From positions 45,406 to 109,405 of IMG/VR virus record IMGVR_UViG_3300033984_000379: DNA of 64,000 nt; one strand, 5' to 3'. The stretch's first letter is position 1, and the number at the start of each line of letters is the position of its first letter. Position numbers and translations under genes: made by a program. Positions 29,697 through 37,547 of the stretch are shown here, piece by piece. The notes beneath the pieces are model-generated. The model was not told the DNA's origin. It did not search any database and was given only the letters and a program-made list of their open reading frames with translations. This DNA is from a virus.

Positions 29697-29704
29697 ATAT
29701 TTAT
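29697..29704 (+). promoter_or_regulatory. ATATTTAT motif before gene at 29710
   Basis: GATATTTATC lies five bases before the ATG, in a 27-base A-rich gap. It fits the motif seen before the gp25-like gene. Confidence 0.4.
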
Positions 29705-29709
29705 CAAAT

Positions 29710-31965
29710 ATGGGATTTATAATTAAAAATACATCGGGGTTGATTAGTACACGATTAACGGATGCAGGTAGGTTGAAATTATCACAAGGAAATTTCAACA
29801 TTTCTTATTTTCAGGTTGGTGATAGTGAGGTATCTTACAATTCATTACCTAATACTTACAATCAATTTACTACTAATATATTAGAACCTAATTTCAATTC
29901 ACAGAATTTAGCTGGTGTTCCGCAATCAAATATGCAGAATGTAAAATATCCTTATTATGTGGATGGGACTACAGGTAATACATACGGGATTCCAACGATG
30001 GCTTCAGCTCCAAGTTCTATTTACAATAGAGCTGCAATGAGAGGATTTTTTACTGGTGATACAACGGCAACAACAATTAATTGGAGTGCTTTAACTAGTA
30101 ATGAATATGTTATTAATTCTAATTATATTGTTGAAATGTCAGGTTTAACTGGTGGAACAACAATTAAGGTTATAACTTCTGGTTGTAATTCAAATAGTGT
30201 TAGATTACCTTTAAGTGGTGATTTAATTACTATATACTATAATGGACTTGGTAAAAGTAATTGTTATTGTAATCAGTCAAGTAGTGCTTGTACTATGTCA
30301 ATGAATAGTTGTTATCCAATGATGACTTATAGAATTATTGATGTTTGTTTGGATGTATTAACATTGGATAGAAAAACACCTGATTTTAGTTATTTAAGTG
30401 GAACTTGTTATTACGCTAGAACTTTAGTTTATCCACCAAATATGACATCATTATATGATAGTAGTACACCATCAGAACATTGGAGTGATAGTGTATTAAA
30501 CTTTGAGTCTACTTGTTATGTTGATGAATTTGATGTTAAGGTTTGGAATATGAATATTCCGTGGTCTGAAAATCCAGCTGGGTTGATATCTACTCAAAAC
30601 AAAGATTATACTAATTTTGGGTCTATAACTTATTTGGGTACTAAAGAATACCTTGGTTATATGTCAAATAGTGGTCAAACAGATACTAGTTCTACTTATT
30701 ATGTAAATTCATTTGGTGAGATTGTAACCGTTGAACCTAAAGACCAAAAAGCTATTGCAATTATACATTATACTAATCAGTCAATTGATTTATTTTATGG
30801 TGAAAAATTTGCGTTAGAACCTTATGATGCTAATACACCTGAAGAAAATACTGGTGAAGCAAGAAACTTTAAGTTACATTTACCTTGGTTGATGTGGCAT
30901 AAAAATCCTGAATGTTGTTTGGGACAAACTTTTTGGGTTGACCCAGCTGGTTTTGATGACAAAAACTTATTTGAGGTTCAATATATTGAATCAACAAAAA
31001 ATACGGATATGAATAAACCAGGTATTAGATATTATCATTTATGGGATAAAAACGCTAATCCGGATGGATATCCAAATAGAGTTGGGAAAGTATTTCCTGA
31101 CCAAAAAATCATTGTGATTGATGATGAAGAAATAATTGCTGCGATGTCATATAAGTCAAATCGTAATTGGACTTTACCGGCACCTAAAGTTTCTTTACTC
31201 ACACCAAATACTTGTGACTCAACAACAAATCAAAGTTCCACAGGTATATTAACGGATGATACCGAGTATTTGTATGTGACTTATAGATTAAGTAACTCAA
31301 CAACCTTTACGGACTCATTACATTGTAATTATTATTCAAAAATACAAGGTCCTAATAATCTGTGTTCTGGATTACCAAGTCAAAATGTTGGTGTAAGATT
31401 TGGGGGTGAGTTTAATTGTTTAAATCAAATTCCTGAAGGTTCATCGGTGTTACAAAATGGTTTTTATGCTGATAAATTTGAAATTATTTGTCAAAAAATG
31501 AATAGTGATGGTAGACCAGATTCGTCAGAATGGAAAATACTTGATTTTACTGACCAAATTAGTGGTTCAAGTATAAATGATTTTATAACTATGAGTGGAT
31601 TAACAGGTTCAACATTTGTAATAACACAAGAGGATTATACTAACGCCCCTTATTATGATTTAAGTGATGATATTATTTTACCAACGGGTTCAACAATGTC
31701 ACTTAATTTTGGTGATGAATATTATTTTTATGGGTCTATTGAGACGGATATTCAAGCAACGATTTATGAAATGAAATATAAGGTTAATTTAGGTCAATCT
31801 GAATTTCAAGCAACTTCAAATCCGACTTGGTCAAATGGTGAAACATCATATATTACTGAAGTTGGTCTTTACGATAAGGATTTTAATCTTATGATTATAT
31901 CAAAGCTACAATCTCCTGTTTTACGACAGGGAATTCAACAGTTTTTAGTAAAATTTGATTTTTAA
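29710..31965 (+). CDS. Predicted virion protein (751 aa), last of the tail block
   Basis: This is a 751-residue protein. The N-terminus GFIIKNTSGLISTRLTDAGR followed by KLSQGNFNISYFQVGDSEV has the look of a tail-attached protein that starts with a short linker domain; I cannot place it in a named family. The middle contains LPWLMWHKNPECCLG and a strand-rich region with GKVFPDQKIIVIDDEEIIAAMSYKSN. The C-terminus TEVGLYDKDFNLMIISKL followed by PVLRQGIQQFLVKFDF resembles the end of fibre-attachment proteins. The resolvase gene begins immediately after its stop. Confidence 0.72.
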   Translation: MGFIIKNTSGLISTRLTDAGRLKLSQGNFNISYFQVGDSEVSYNSLPNTYNQFTTNILEPNFNSQNLAGVPQSNMQNVKYPYYVDGTTGNTYGIPTMASAPSSIYNRAAMRGFFTGDTTATTINWSALTSNEYVINSNYIVEMSGLTGGTTIKVITSGCNSNSVRLPLSGDLITIYYNGLGKSNCYCNQSSSACTMSMNSCYPMMTYRIIDVCLDVLTLDRKTPDFSYLSGTCYYARTLVYPPNMTSLYDSSTPSEHWSDSVLNFESTCYVDEFDVKVWNMNIPWSENPAGLISTQNKDYTNFGSITYLGTKEYLGYMSNSGQTDTSSTYYVNSFGEIVTVEPKDQKAIAIIHYTNQSIDLFYGEKFALEPYDANTPEENTGEARNFKLHLPWLMWHKNPECCLGQTFWVDPAGFDDKNLFEVQYIESTKNTDMNKPGIRYYHLWDKNANPDGYPNRVGKVFPDQKIIVIDDEEIIAAMSYKSNRNWTLPAPKVSLLTPNTCDSTTNQSSTGILTDDTEYLYVTYRLSNSTTFTDSLHCNYYSKIQGPNNLCSGLPSQNVGVRFGGEFNCLNQIPEGSSVLQNGFYADKFEIICQKMNSDGRPDSSEWKILDFTDQISGSSINDFITMSGLTGSTFVITQEDYTNAPYYDLSDDIILPTGSTMSLNFGDEYYFYGSIETDIQATIYEMKYKVNLGQSEFQATSNPTWSNGETSYITEVGLYDKDFNLMIISKLQSPVLRQGIQQFLVKFDF

Positions 31966-31966
31966 T

Positions 31967-32569
31967 ATGAGAAAAACTCTAAAAGAAAGTCCTAAAGTAT
32001 TAGGATTAGATGTGTCAAGTAAAACAATTGGTATCGCATTATTTGATATTGAAAGTAAAGAATTATTGGAATTAACCCATGTATCTCCAATACCAAAACC
32101 AAAAAAGGAGAATAAAATTGAGGAATTATTGGTTAAAGCTGATATTTTTAGGTCAAAACTTTTAACCTATCAAAATTTGGGAATTACTAAAGTGGTTATT
32201 GAAGAACCATTAATGAATTCAAATAATGTATACACTGTCGCTACATTACTTAGATTTAATACTTTAATATGTCGTGAGATTTATGATGTGTTGGGAATTG
32301 TTCCTGAATTTATTTCAACATACAATTCAAGGAAATTTGCGTTTCCTGATTTGGTACAATTAAACGATAAAGGTAAAAAAGTTTTATTTGGTGGATTACC
32401 AAAAGACATTGATAAAAAAATGATTATTTGGGAATTGGTCGCGAAAATGGAACCACAGATAACTTGGTTATATACAAGAAATAATACACTCAAAAAAGAA
32501 AACTTTGACCAAACAGACGCTTACGCTTGTGTTGTCGGACAAATGAGAATGGATGAGGTTTGGAAATAA
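31967..32569 (+). CDS. RuvC-like Holliday junction resolvase (200 aa)
   Basis: This RNase H-fold endonuclease would cut branched DNA before packaging. The first catalytic acid is in VLGLDVSSKTIGIALFD, the next in VVIEEPL, and the last in NFDQTDAYACVVGQ, the acid order expected for RuvC/poxvirus-type resolvases. The size is close to the usual 160-200 residues. I choose ATG 31967 just after the upstream TAA; a TTG at 31955 would add four residues and overlap the tail gene. It is unusual to find it tied to the tail operon, which would make it a late gene, sensible for resolving replicated DNA at packaging time. Confidence 0.85.
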   Translation: MRKTLKESPKVLGLDVSSKTIGIALFDIESKELLELTHVSPIPKPKKENKIEELLVKADIFRSKLLTYQNLGITKVVIEEPLMNSNNVYTVATLLRFNTLICREIYDVLGIVPEFISTYNSRKFAFPDLVQLNDKGKKVLFGGLPKDIDKKMIIWELVAKMEPQITWLYTRNNTLKKENFDQTDAYACVVGQMRMDEVWK

Positions 32570-32600
32570 AAAAAATATCGGTTAATAGCCGATATTTTTT
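32570..32600. terminator. Bidirectional terminator between converging genes
   Basis: A 12-bp stem (AAAAAATATCGG / CCGATATTTTTT) with a 7-base loop has A-runs on one side and T-runs on the other, so it can end the plus-strand tail-resolvase transcript and the minus-strand pair at 32615-33413. Confidence 0.9.
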
Positions 32601-32614
32601 TTATATTAAGTTTT

Positions 32615-33196
32615 TTATTCAGGACATATGATGTCACCATCTATCACATCAAATCTAACATTACTAACAAAATTACAAGGACGAACAACTGGTGTTGGTG
32701 TAGGTGTCGGAGTTGGTGTAGGGGTAGGCGTAGGAGTAGGGTCAACACTAATAGTTGCGTCAATACCAAGATTTAAACAATAATTTGTTGGTGTTGGTGT
32801 TGGTGTTGGTGTTGGAGTTGGTGTCGGCGTTGGTGTCGGCGTTGGTGTTGGTAATACAACATCACAATCAAACATAGCACTAAAATCCAATAAACTACAA
32901 TTATTAGTTGGTGTTGGTGTAGGTGGGGGACAGGTATTACTATTAAAGTATGTATCACAAAGGTCTGGACAAGTTGATACGCAAGGTGATTTACCAGCTA
33001 ATAAACAACTACCATCCAAAACTGATGATAAACACCATTGAGTATTACCTGAAGAATAGTATATAAATAAACTATTTGACTCTCCGGTCCAATATAATTG
33101 ACCATTATGAGTACCGGCAGAATAATAATTATTATCGTATGAGTAATATCCGGTGTCGCTTATACAATAAGCTGAAAAACATGTTTCTGTTGTCAT
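32615..33196 (-). CDS. Cysteine-rich protein with Pro-Thr repeat linkers (193 aa)
   Basis: This is a 193-residue protein on the minus strand. Residues 1-75 form an aromatic, cysteine-bearing domain ([40 protein letters not shown]). Three Pro-Thr runs follow (about 91-97, 116-137 and 153-168), separated by short cysteine segments. The layout looks like a string of small folded modules joined by rigid PT linkers, as in cell-wall or virion-surface decoration proteins. No signal peptide is evident, which favours a virion location over secretion. The PT runs are encoded by imperfect GGTGTT-type hexamers, prone to slippage. It follows its partner gene by two bases. Confidence 0.75.
   Translation of the reverse strand: MTTETCFSAYCISDTGYYSYDNNYYSAGTHNGQLYWTGESNSLFIYYSSGNTQWCLSSVLDGSCLLAGKSPCVSTCPDLCDTYFNSNTCPPPTPTPTNNCSLLDFSAMFDCDVVLPTPTPTPTPTPTPTPTPTPTPTNYCLNLGIDATISVDPTPTPTPTPTPTPTPTPVVRPCNFVSNVRFDVIDGDIICPE
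32689..32851 (-). repeat. Imperfect hexamer repeats encoding Pro-Thr linkers
   Basis: Two blocks (about 32689-32740 and 32787-32851) consist of repeated GGTGTT, GGTGTA, GGTGTC and GGCGTT units on the plus strand, read on the minus strand as alternating Pro and Thr codons. Being hexameric, gain or loss of a unit keeps the frame and changes linker length. A shorter block lies at about 32909-32930. Confidence 0.85.
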
Positions 33197-33197
33197 A

Positions 33198-33413
33198 TTA
33201 AAGTGTTAAAATTTTGATAATTTCACAACCATTATCGTCAATCACCTTTAATTTATATGATAATTGATTTAACATAATAGATGGAACATCAATATCTGCG
33301 GGAAATGTTGAAATTGTTGCACGATAAATACATTGAGTTGAAGTGTTACTACAGATATAAATATCAAATGGTGTCGCCCCAGTAATATCGTTTATTGTTA
33401 TAGTTATTGGCAT
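33198..33413 (-). CDS. Small protein, paralogue of the tail-block gene at 25003-25302 (71 aa)
   Basis: This 71-residue minus-strand protein begins [19 protein letters not shown] and ends [10 protein letters not shown]. It matches the 99-residue tail-block protein in strand order and in the positions of two cysteines (YIC/YVC, TQC/NQC) and the C-terminal GCE. It is the first gene of a two-gene minus-strand unit with the PT-repeat protein, so the pair may form one fibre or decoration module. An ATAAATAT (ATATTTAT on the minus strand) lies 14 bases before its start. Confidence 0.75.
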   Translation of the reverse strand: MPITITINDITGATPFDIYICSNTSTQCIYRATISTFPADIDVPSIMLNQLSYKLKVIDDNGCEIIKILTL

Positions 33414-33427
33414 TTTAGGTTTTATTA

Positions 33428-33435
33428 ATAAATAT
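33428..33435 (-). promoter_or_regulatory. Minus-strand ATATTTAT motif
   Basis: Read on the minus strand this is TATATTTATTAATAAAAC, 14 bases before the ATG at 33413. It keeps the same orientation relative to its gene as the plus-strand copies, which supports a directional signal. Confidence 0.45.
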
Positions 33436-33495
33436 AGTGTAAAAAAAAATCTTATAAAGTTTTGATAATCTAATTTTTTTAATTAATATTGCAGT

Positions 33496-34389
33496 ATGGA
33501 TGAATTTGATGTAATATTAGAAATACTATCTGACTTCTTGGGAGACCCAAAGAAGGTGTATGAACATAGTTCACAAATATCGTTCAACTGCCCAAATTGT
33601 GATGGTGATGAGAATAAAGGTAATTTAGAAGTTAATATTGAAAAGGGTGTATTCAAGTGCTGGAGTTGTGAATCCGAGGGAACACACGGAACAGTTGGTA
33701 AATTATTTGATTTATATGGTAACTCGCAATTAAAAAAAGAGTATGAGATTATACGACCTGATGAGTTCAAGAAAGTTGAGAAGAAAGTTGAGAAGTTAAG
33801 ATTACCTGATAGTTATACTTTATTCAAGGATAGTAGTCCGAGATACCCAATAAGAAATCAAGCTTACAATTACTTAAAAAATAGAGGTATAACAGATGAA
33901 ATTATTGAAAAATACAATATTGGTTTTTGCGATACGGGAAGTCATTCCGGGAGAATAGTTATACCATCGTATAATAAGAAAGGTGAATTAAATTATTATA
34001 TTGCAAGGTCTTGGGATGTTAATAGTCGTGCCAAATATAAAAACCCGAAAACACCAAAAGATGAAATTATCTTCAACGAGAACTTAATTAAGTGGAGTAT
34101 GGATATATATTTGGTTGAAGGAGCATTTGATTCGGTATTTAAGTCAAATAGTATTCCGATGTTGGGAAAACACATGTCAACATTATTATTTGAAACATTA
34201 TATGATAGAGCGAAAGCTAATATCATTATCGCATTAGATGGTGACGCTTACGATAGTGCGTTAAAATTATATCACACCTTAAATGGTGGTGAATTATATG
34301 GTAGAATAAAAATAGTTAAACTGCCTAAAGATAAAGATATTGCCGACCTTAAAGGGGAAATTGATGAATATTATATTGAAATAAAATGA
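33496..34389 (+). CDS. DNA primase (zinc finger plus TOPRIM)
   Basis: This 297-residue primase would make RNA primers for the lagging strand with the helicase at 2664. A DnaG-type zinc finger is at about 32-65 (FNCPNCDGDENKG ... FKCWSCESEGTHG). The core follows with a conserved turn (NRGITDEIIEKYNIGFCD), and the TOPRIM metal acids are in YLVEGAFDSVF and IIALDGDAYDSA. It lacks any fused helicase domain and the long C-terminal helicase-binding region of bacterial DnaG. Its stop overlaps the next ATG by four bases (ATGA). Confidence 0.9.
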   Translation: MDEFDVILEILSDFLGDPKKVYEHSSQISFNCPNCDGDENKGNLEVNIEKGVFKCWSCESEGTHGTVGKLFDLYGNSQLKKEYEIIRPDEFKKVEKKVEKLRLPDSYTLFKDSSPRYPIRNQAYNYLKNRGITDEIIEKYNIGFCDTGSHSGRIVIPSYNKKGELNYYIARSWDVNSRAKYKNPKTPKDEIIFNENLIKWSMDIYLVEGAFDSVFKSNSIPMLGKHMSTLLFETLYDRAKANIIIALDGDAYDSALKLYHTLNGGELYGRIKIVKLPKDKDIADLKGEIDEYYIEIK

Positions 34390-34721
34390 TAGGTGAAATG
34401 GTTGGTATATATTTGACACAAAACTTGGGTAGTCTAACCAAGGTAGAAATTCCTTTGTTTAAAAATATACCTAATAAGTTTTATTACGATAAAAATTTAG
34501 AATTACAATTTGAGTTTGACCAACACAATTATGTGTGGGTAAATCCTTATCTTTGGATTTTTATTGGTGATATGTTCTCATTAGAAGATGATGAAATTTC
34601 ATTACATATCAGAGACTGGTTAATGAAAAATTTAGAGATTAATTATAAATTTGAGGTCCAATCAAATTACACTAACAATACCTTTTGGAATAACATACAA
34701 AAAACACTATGGGAGAATTAA
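34386..34721 (+). CDS. Hypothetical protein (111 aa)
   Basis: I do not recognise this 111-residue protein. It has no cysteines, is rich in Asn and aromatic residues (YVWVNPYLWIFIGDMF) and has one amphipathic helix near the end (LHIRDWLMKNLEINY). It overlaps the primase by four bases and the following nuclease by 13, so all three are translationally coupled. A primase- or nuclease-associated factor is possible. Confidence 0.7.
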   Translation: MIGEMVGIYLTQNLGSLTKVEIPLFKNIPNKFYYDKNLELQFEFDQHNYVWVNPYLWIFIGDMFSLEDDEISLHIRDWLMKNLEINYKFEVQSNYTNNTFWNNIQKTLWEN

Positions 34722-35578
34722 ACAATGTTGCTAAAGAGATTAGAGAGATAATCAAAAACAAACAACAAGAACTTCAGTTAACCTTTGTTGAGGATACGCA
34801 TACCTACACAATGGCTGATAAAAATGGCGAATTAAGAAGTGATTGGCCTTCGGTATCAAAAGTTATAAAACTATTCTATGATGAATTTCCAGCTCAAGAA
34901 ATTTCGTTTAAGAAAGCTAAAGGTGACTTGGAAGTGCAACAACAACTGTTGGACGAATGGAAAGCTGCCGGTGATTACTCAACAAATATGGGTAGTAGAG
35001 TTCATTTCCTATTGGAACAAAAAACCATTGATATGTTTGGGGGTTATAAAGAAGTTAGACAACCTATATTTGATTGTGACTTTGAACAAATCCTAAAAAG
35101 TGATGCGATGGTTTCAGCCGGAAGTGACTACTTAGAATTAATGGTTAAACGGGGGGCTGTATTATTAGATACGGAGATGGTCTTGGGTTCACCTGAATTA
35201 AAATATACCGGTCAGCCAGATAAAGTGTGGTTGATAAATGGTAAAGATGATTCTGAGATAGGTTTGATAATCACAGACTGGAAAAGTAACAAGAAAAAGA
35301 ACTTTGAGAGTAACCATTTTACAAAACCAATGCGACCTCCATTTCAGAAACACCCAAATAACGCACTTGGTCATTACTTTACTCAACTACCATTTTATGC
35401 TAAATTATTATTAGATATGTTGAAAGGTAGTAAATATGAAGATATTAAACTCCTTGGATGTATTATTGTGTTGGTTAAAGATGATGGTAGTTATGAAGAA
35501 TTTAGAGTTCCTAAAGAAGTTATAACAACAATACTTGATATGGATATGAGTAATTATTTGACAACACTAAAAAAATAA
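34709..35578 (+). CDS. PD-(D/E)XK nuclease, RecB/Cas4-like
   Basis: This is a 289-residue nuclease. Visible motifs are His99 in GSRVHFLL, Asp171 in GQPDKVWL, Asp190 and Lys192 in IITDWKSNKK, and the QLPFYAKLL motif downstream, the H-D-(D/E)xK-QxxxY order of the RecB/Cas4 branch. These enzymes resect or trim DNA ends, and phage members act in recombination or replication. It has no Cas4-style cysteine cluster for an iron-sulphur centre. It is coupled to the primase string. A recombination exonuclease is the best guess; the exact polarity cannot be read from sequence. Confidence 0.8.
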   Translation: MGELNNVAKEIREIIKNKQQELQLTFVEDTHTYTMADKNGELRSDWPSVSKVIKLFYDEFPAQEISFKKAKGDLEVQQQLLDEWKAAGDYSTNMGSRVHFLLEQKTIDMFGGYKEVRQPIFDCDFEQILKSDAMVSAGSDYLELMVKRGAVLLDTEMVLGSPELKYTGQPDKVWLINGKDDSEIGLIITDWKSNKKKNFESNHFTKPMRPPFQKHPNNALGHYFTQLPFYAKLLLDMLKGSKYEDIKLLGCIIVLVKDDGSYEEFRVPKEVITTILDMDMSNYLTTLKK

Positions 35579-35592
35579 ATTATAATTTGAAT

Positions 35593-35685
35593 ATGGAAAC
35601 AATAACATTTACTTGGGAGTGTAATTCAACACTACCTAATTCGGAACAAATAAAAATTAATTATATTATTAACTATGGAAATTAA
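35593..35685 (+). CDS. Possible 30-residue leader-like ORF
   Basis: ATG 35593 opens a 30-codon frame (METITFTWECNS ... YIINYGN) that ends inside the start of the zinc-ribbon gene, overlapping it by 11 bases. The tight overlap resembles other gene joints here and would couple translation. It is short, and no homologue is known to me. Confidence 0.4.
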   Translation: METITFTWECNSTLPNSEQIKINYIINYGN

Positions 35686-35908
35686 CCAACCAAGAATTGA
35701 CTTAAAGAAACAACCGACGATGTCGTGTGAGGAATGTAAATCAGAAATCTTTCAAGAAATCGTATTGATTAAAAAAGTCCCTAAACTATTAACCGGAAGT
35801 CTTGAAGACACCATCGTGCCCTTTCCAAGTTATCGTTGTGCTGATTGTGGTCATATGAATGAGGATTTTAGATTATTTGATGAAACTAATAAAACAAATT
35901 TGGTATAA
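35675..35908 (+). CDS. Small zinc-ribbon protein (77 aa)
   Basis: This is a 77-residue protein with two CxxC pairs (Cys18/Cys21 and Cys55/Cys58), a zinc ribbon fold. Between them lies a hydrophobic helix-like loop (VLIKKVPKLLTGSLEDTIVPF). Such small phage ribbons often modify host RNA polymerase or bind nucleic acid, but nothing here fixes the target. It precedes a host-type promoter, so it may close the primase unit. Confidence 0.7.
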   Translation: MEINQPRIDLKKQPTMSCEECKSEIFQEIVLIKKVPKLLTGSLEDTIVPFPSYRCADCGHMNEDFRLFDETNKTNLV

Positions 35909-35930
35909 TTAAATAAAAGTATTATCTTTG
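35899..35930 (+). promoter_or_regulatory. Bacteroidota-type promoter before gene at 35955
   Basis: TTTG (35899-35902), 20 bases, then TATCTTTG (35923-35930), 24 bases before the ATG. This matches the Bacteroidota sigma consensus TTTG-N19-21-TAnnTTTG exactly. Confidence 0.85.
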
Positions 35931-35954
35931 TCAAACAATTAAAAACTACTTATT

Positions 35955-36209
35955 ATGGCTAAAGAGAAATTATACAGAAGCGTTAACGGAGAGTATTTAT
36001 ACCTATTCAATTGGATTGGTGGTGGATTCAACGATGTGTGGGCTAAAAGTAAAAGAGAAGCTTATTCTAAGGTGGTGAGAGAACACAAAGAACACGAGAA
36101 GAAATACCCAACTCATGTTAAGTTGAGACCAGATTATAAGACTATGAGAAAATGCACTTATAGTGAATATCAGGAACAAAACAAAATGGGTTGGATGATG
36201 AGTATGTAA
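35955..36209 (+). CDS. Hypothetical small early protein (84 aa)
   Basis: This is an 84-residue basic protein with no recognised family. It begins with a beta hairpin pattern (KLYRSVNGEYLYLFNWIGGG) and continues with a long Lys/Glu-rich helix (KREAYSKVVREHKEHEKKYP). It has its own strong host-type promoter, the usual sign of an early phage gene that acts on host functions. Confidence 0.75.
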   Translation: MAKEKLYRSVNGEYLYLFNWIGGGFNDVWAKSKREAYSKVVREHKEHEKKYPTHVKLRPDYKTMRKCTYSEYQEQNKMGWMMSM

Positions 36210-36479
36210 AAACTACTTGAGTAAGTGGGAGTGGTGATATGAACGAAGACAATACTGCAAAAACAGAGAGAAATGCTCATACTCAAAATAATAGTGCCTT
36301 AAGATGCACTATTTAATGCAATTACATAAGAAAAACCAAGACGTGTATAATATAGTGCGATTTACTGCTCTTTTTATTGAAGTTTTAAAAATTAGTATTA
36401 CATTTGCATGAAATAATGCTTTATAATGCACTTGTCAGAATTAATAAAAACCAGCAAGTAATAAAACAAATTTGATTTA
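36210..36479 (+). other. Non-coding stretch with repeated ATAGTGC elements
   Basis: No convincing gene is seen in these 270 bases. They hold a perfect 8-bp inverted repeat, AATAGTGC (36290-36297) and GCACTATT (36306-36313), with an 8-base loop, a further ATAGTGC at 36352-36358, and ATGCACT at 36304-36310 and again at 36426-36432, beyond the promoter at 36377-36406. The elements surround that promoter and could be operators or part of a small RNA. A 25-codon ATG frame at 36239-36316 is too weak to call. Confidence 0.5.
36377..36406 (+). promoter_or_regulatory. Bacteroidota-type promoter before gene at 36480
   Basis: TTG (36377-36379), 19 bases, then TACATTTG (36399-36406). The expected transcript would have a leader of about 65-70 bases, longer than at the other promoters here, which contains one ATGCACT element. 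Confidence 0.8.
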
Positions 36480-36653
36480 ATGAAAGACCAATATGTTATT
36501 ATAGACCTTAGGAATATGGACTTTATGAAAGATAAAGATGGTAAAATCAATTATTACGATACGGAAGAAGAAGCTTGTAGCGTATGTGGAATATATGAAT
36601 TTGAGAACGCCTGGGTGATGAAATTAATTTATAACCATATTGAACCGGAATAA
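36480..36653 (+). CDS. Hypothetical small early protein (57 aa)
   Basis: This 57-residue acidic protein (MKDQYVIIDLRN at the start; a CSVCG motif near residue 34; end NHIEPE) has no family I recognise. A lone CxxC could bind a metal as a dimer or pair with another site. It lies downstream of a strong host-type promoter and 11 bases before the next gene. Confidence 0.65.
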   Translation: MKDQYVIIDLRNMDFMKDKDGKINYYDTEEEACSVCGIYEFENAWVMKLIYNHIEPE

Positions 36654-36664
36654 AATATAGACAT

Positions 36665-36913
36665 ATGAAAGCGAAATTAACTTTTGATTTAGATAATCCG
36701 GATGATGTTACAAAACACCTCCGAGCTGTAAAGTCTTTAGATTTAGCGGTCGCAATCTTTGATATTATCCAACTTAAAAAAAAGTTAGAGAGAAGATTTG
36801 AAAACCAAGATAATACTAACAATGATGTATTTGATGGTATTCAAGAATACGCTAACGAGATAGGTAATATCCTGGACGAACATAGTATTGACATTAATGA
36901 ATTGTTAGATTAG
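36665..36913 (+). CDS. Hypothetical protein (82 aa)
   Basis: This is an 82-residue acidic, mostly helical protein (AKLTFDLDNPDDVTKHLRAV near the start; IGNILDEHSIDINELLD at the end). The start, with a strand then DPDD-type turn and helix, is common among small phage proteins that sit with DNA-metabolism genes. It ends the small early transcript: a terminator begins five bases after its stop. Confidence 0.7.
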   Translation: MKAKLTFDLDNPDDVTKHLRAVKSLDLAVAIFDIIQLKKKLERRFENQDNTNNDVFDGIQEYANEIGNILDEHSIDINELLD

Positions 36914-36917
36914 AACT

Positions 36918-36940
36918 ACCCTCTTTACGGAGGGTTTTTT
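36918..36940 (+). terminator. Intrinsic terminator
   Basis: ACCCTC, a 6-base loop and GAGGGT followed by seven T's. GC-rich for this genome, directly after the stop at 36913. Confidence 0.88.
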
Positions 36941-36988
36941 TATTTGACATTGATAAATTAATTTACTATTATTAGTAAAAACTATAAT

Positions 36989-37546
36989 ATGAAATTAAAA
37001 GAATTTATTGAAGTTGTTGTAGCTGGTAATAATGATAATGTTACCGGGGTTACTTTATATGGTGAACAGTTACTACCTTATAAAGATATTATAAAAAAAT
37101 GTGATGAGTTTAGTGGTTGTGATGAGTTAATTATTTTAACGATGCCTGTTGCTAAGGGTAACAATGGTGAAATTTACAGTGCTCAAACTATTAAATTATC
37201 GGACTTAATGAAATTTAAAGGTAGGTGTTATTTATTATCCTTGGATTTAACACCTACGATGTATAACCCTAACAAATTATTAACACCTGTTAAAAATGGT
37301 GCGGGTATTTCACCGACATTCTATAACCCTGAAACATTTGAGCCTTATAAACACATTATACTAACTTGGAGTCCGGAAATGGCTCAAGATTTAAGTGGTG
37401 TAAATCCTGAAGATACTCTAAAAAACAATATTCGTATGTTGTTGGATGATGTTTTAGCGAACCCTGCGGAGTATCAAATTAAAGGTGATAGAGGTGTAAT
37501 GATTAGAGGGATATTTGAGATTGATGAAACAACAAAAAAACTATAA
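36989..37546 (+). CDS. Hypothetical protein upstream of gp47-like gene (185 aa)
   Basis: I do not recognise this 185-residue protein. It has an internal duplication: DLTPTMYNPNKLLTP at about 88-102 and ISPTFYNPETFEP at about 109-122. A loose promoter (TTTG at 36943-36946, 20 bases, TATTATTA) lies after the terminator. It precedes the recombination nuclease by one base, so it probably belongs to that operon. Confidence 0.7.
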   Translation: MKLKEFIEVVVAGNNDNVTGVTLYGEQLLPYKDIIKKCDEFSGCDELIILTMPVAKGNNGEIYSAQTIKLSDLMKFKGRCYLLSLDLTPTMYNPNKLLTPVKNGAGISPTFYNPETFEPYKHIILTWSPEMAQDLSGVNPEDTLKNNIRMLLDDVLANPAEYQIKGDRGVMIRGIFEIDETTKKL

Positions 37547-37547
37547 T

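Noticed and set aside
35580-35592. TATAATTTG as a promoter for the 30-codon ORF
   Set aside because: It is one base out from TAnnTTTG spacing, and it lies directly before the ATG with no matching upstream element.
36239-36316. 25-codon ORF (MNEDNTAKTE...)
   Set aside because: Too short, has no promoter of its own, and ends inside the inverted repeat; the region is better read as regulatory.
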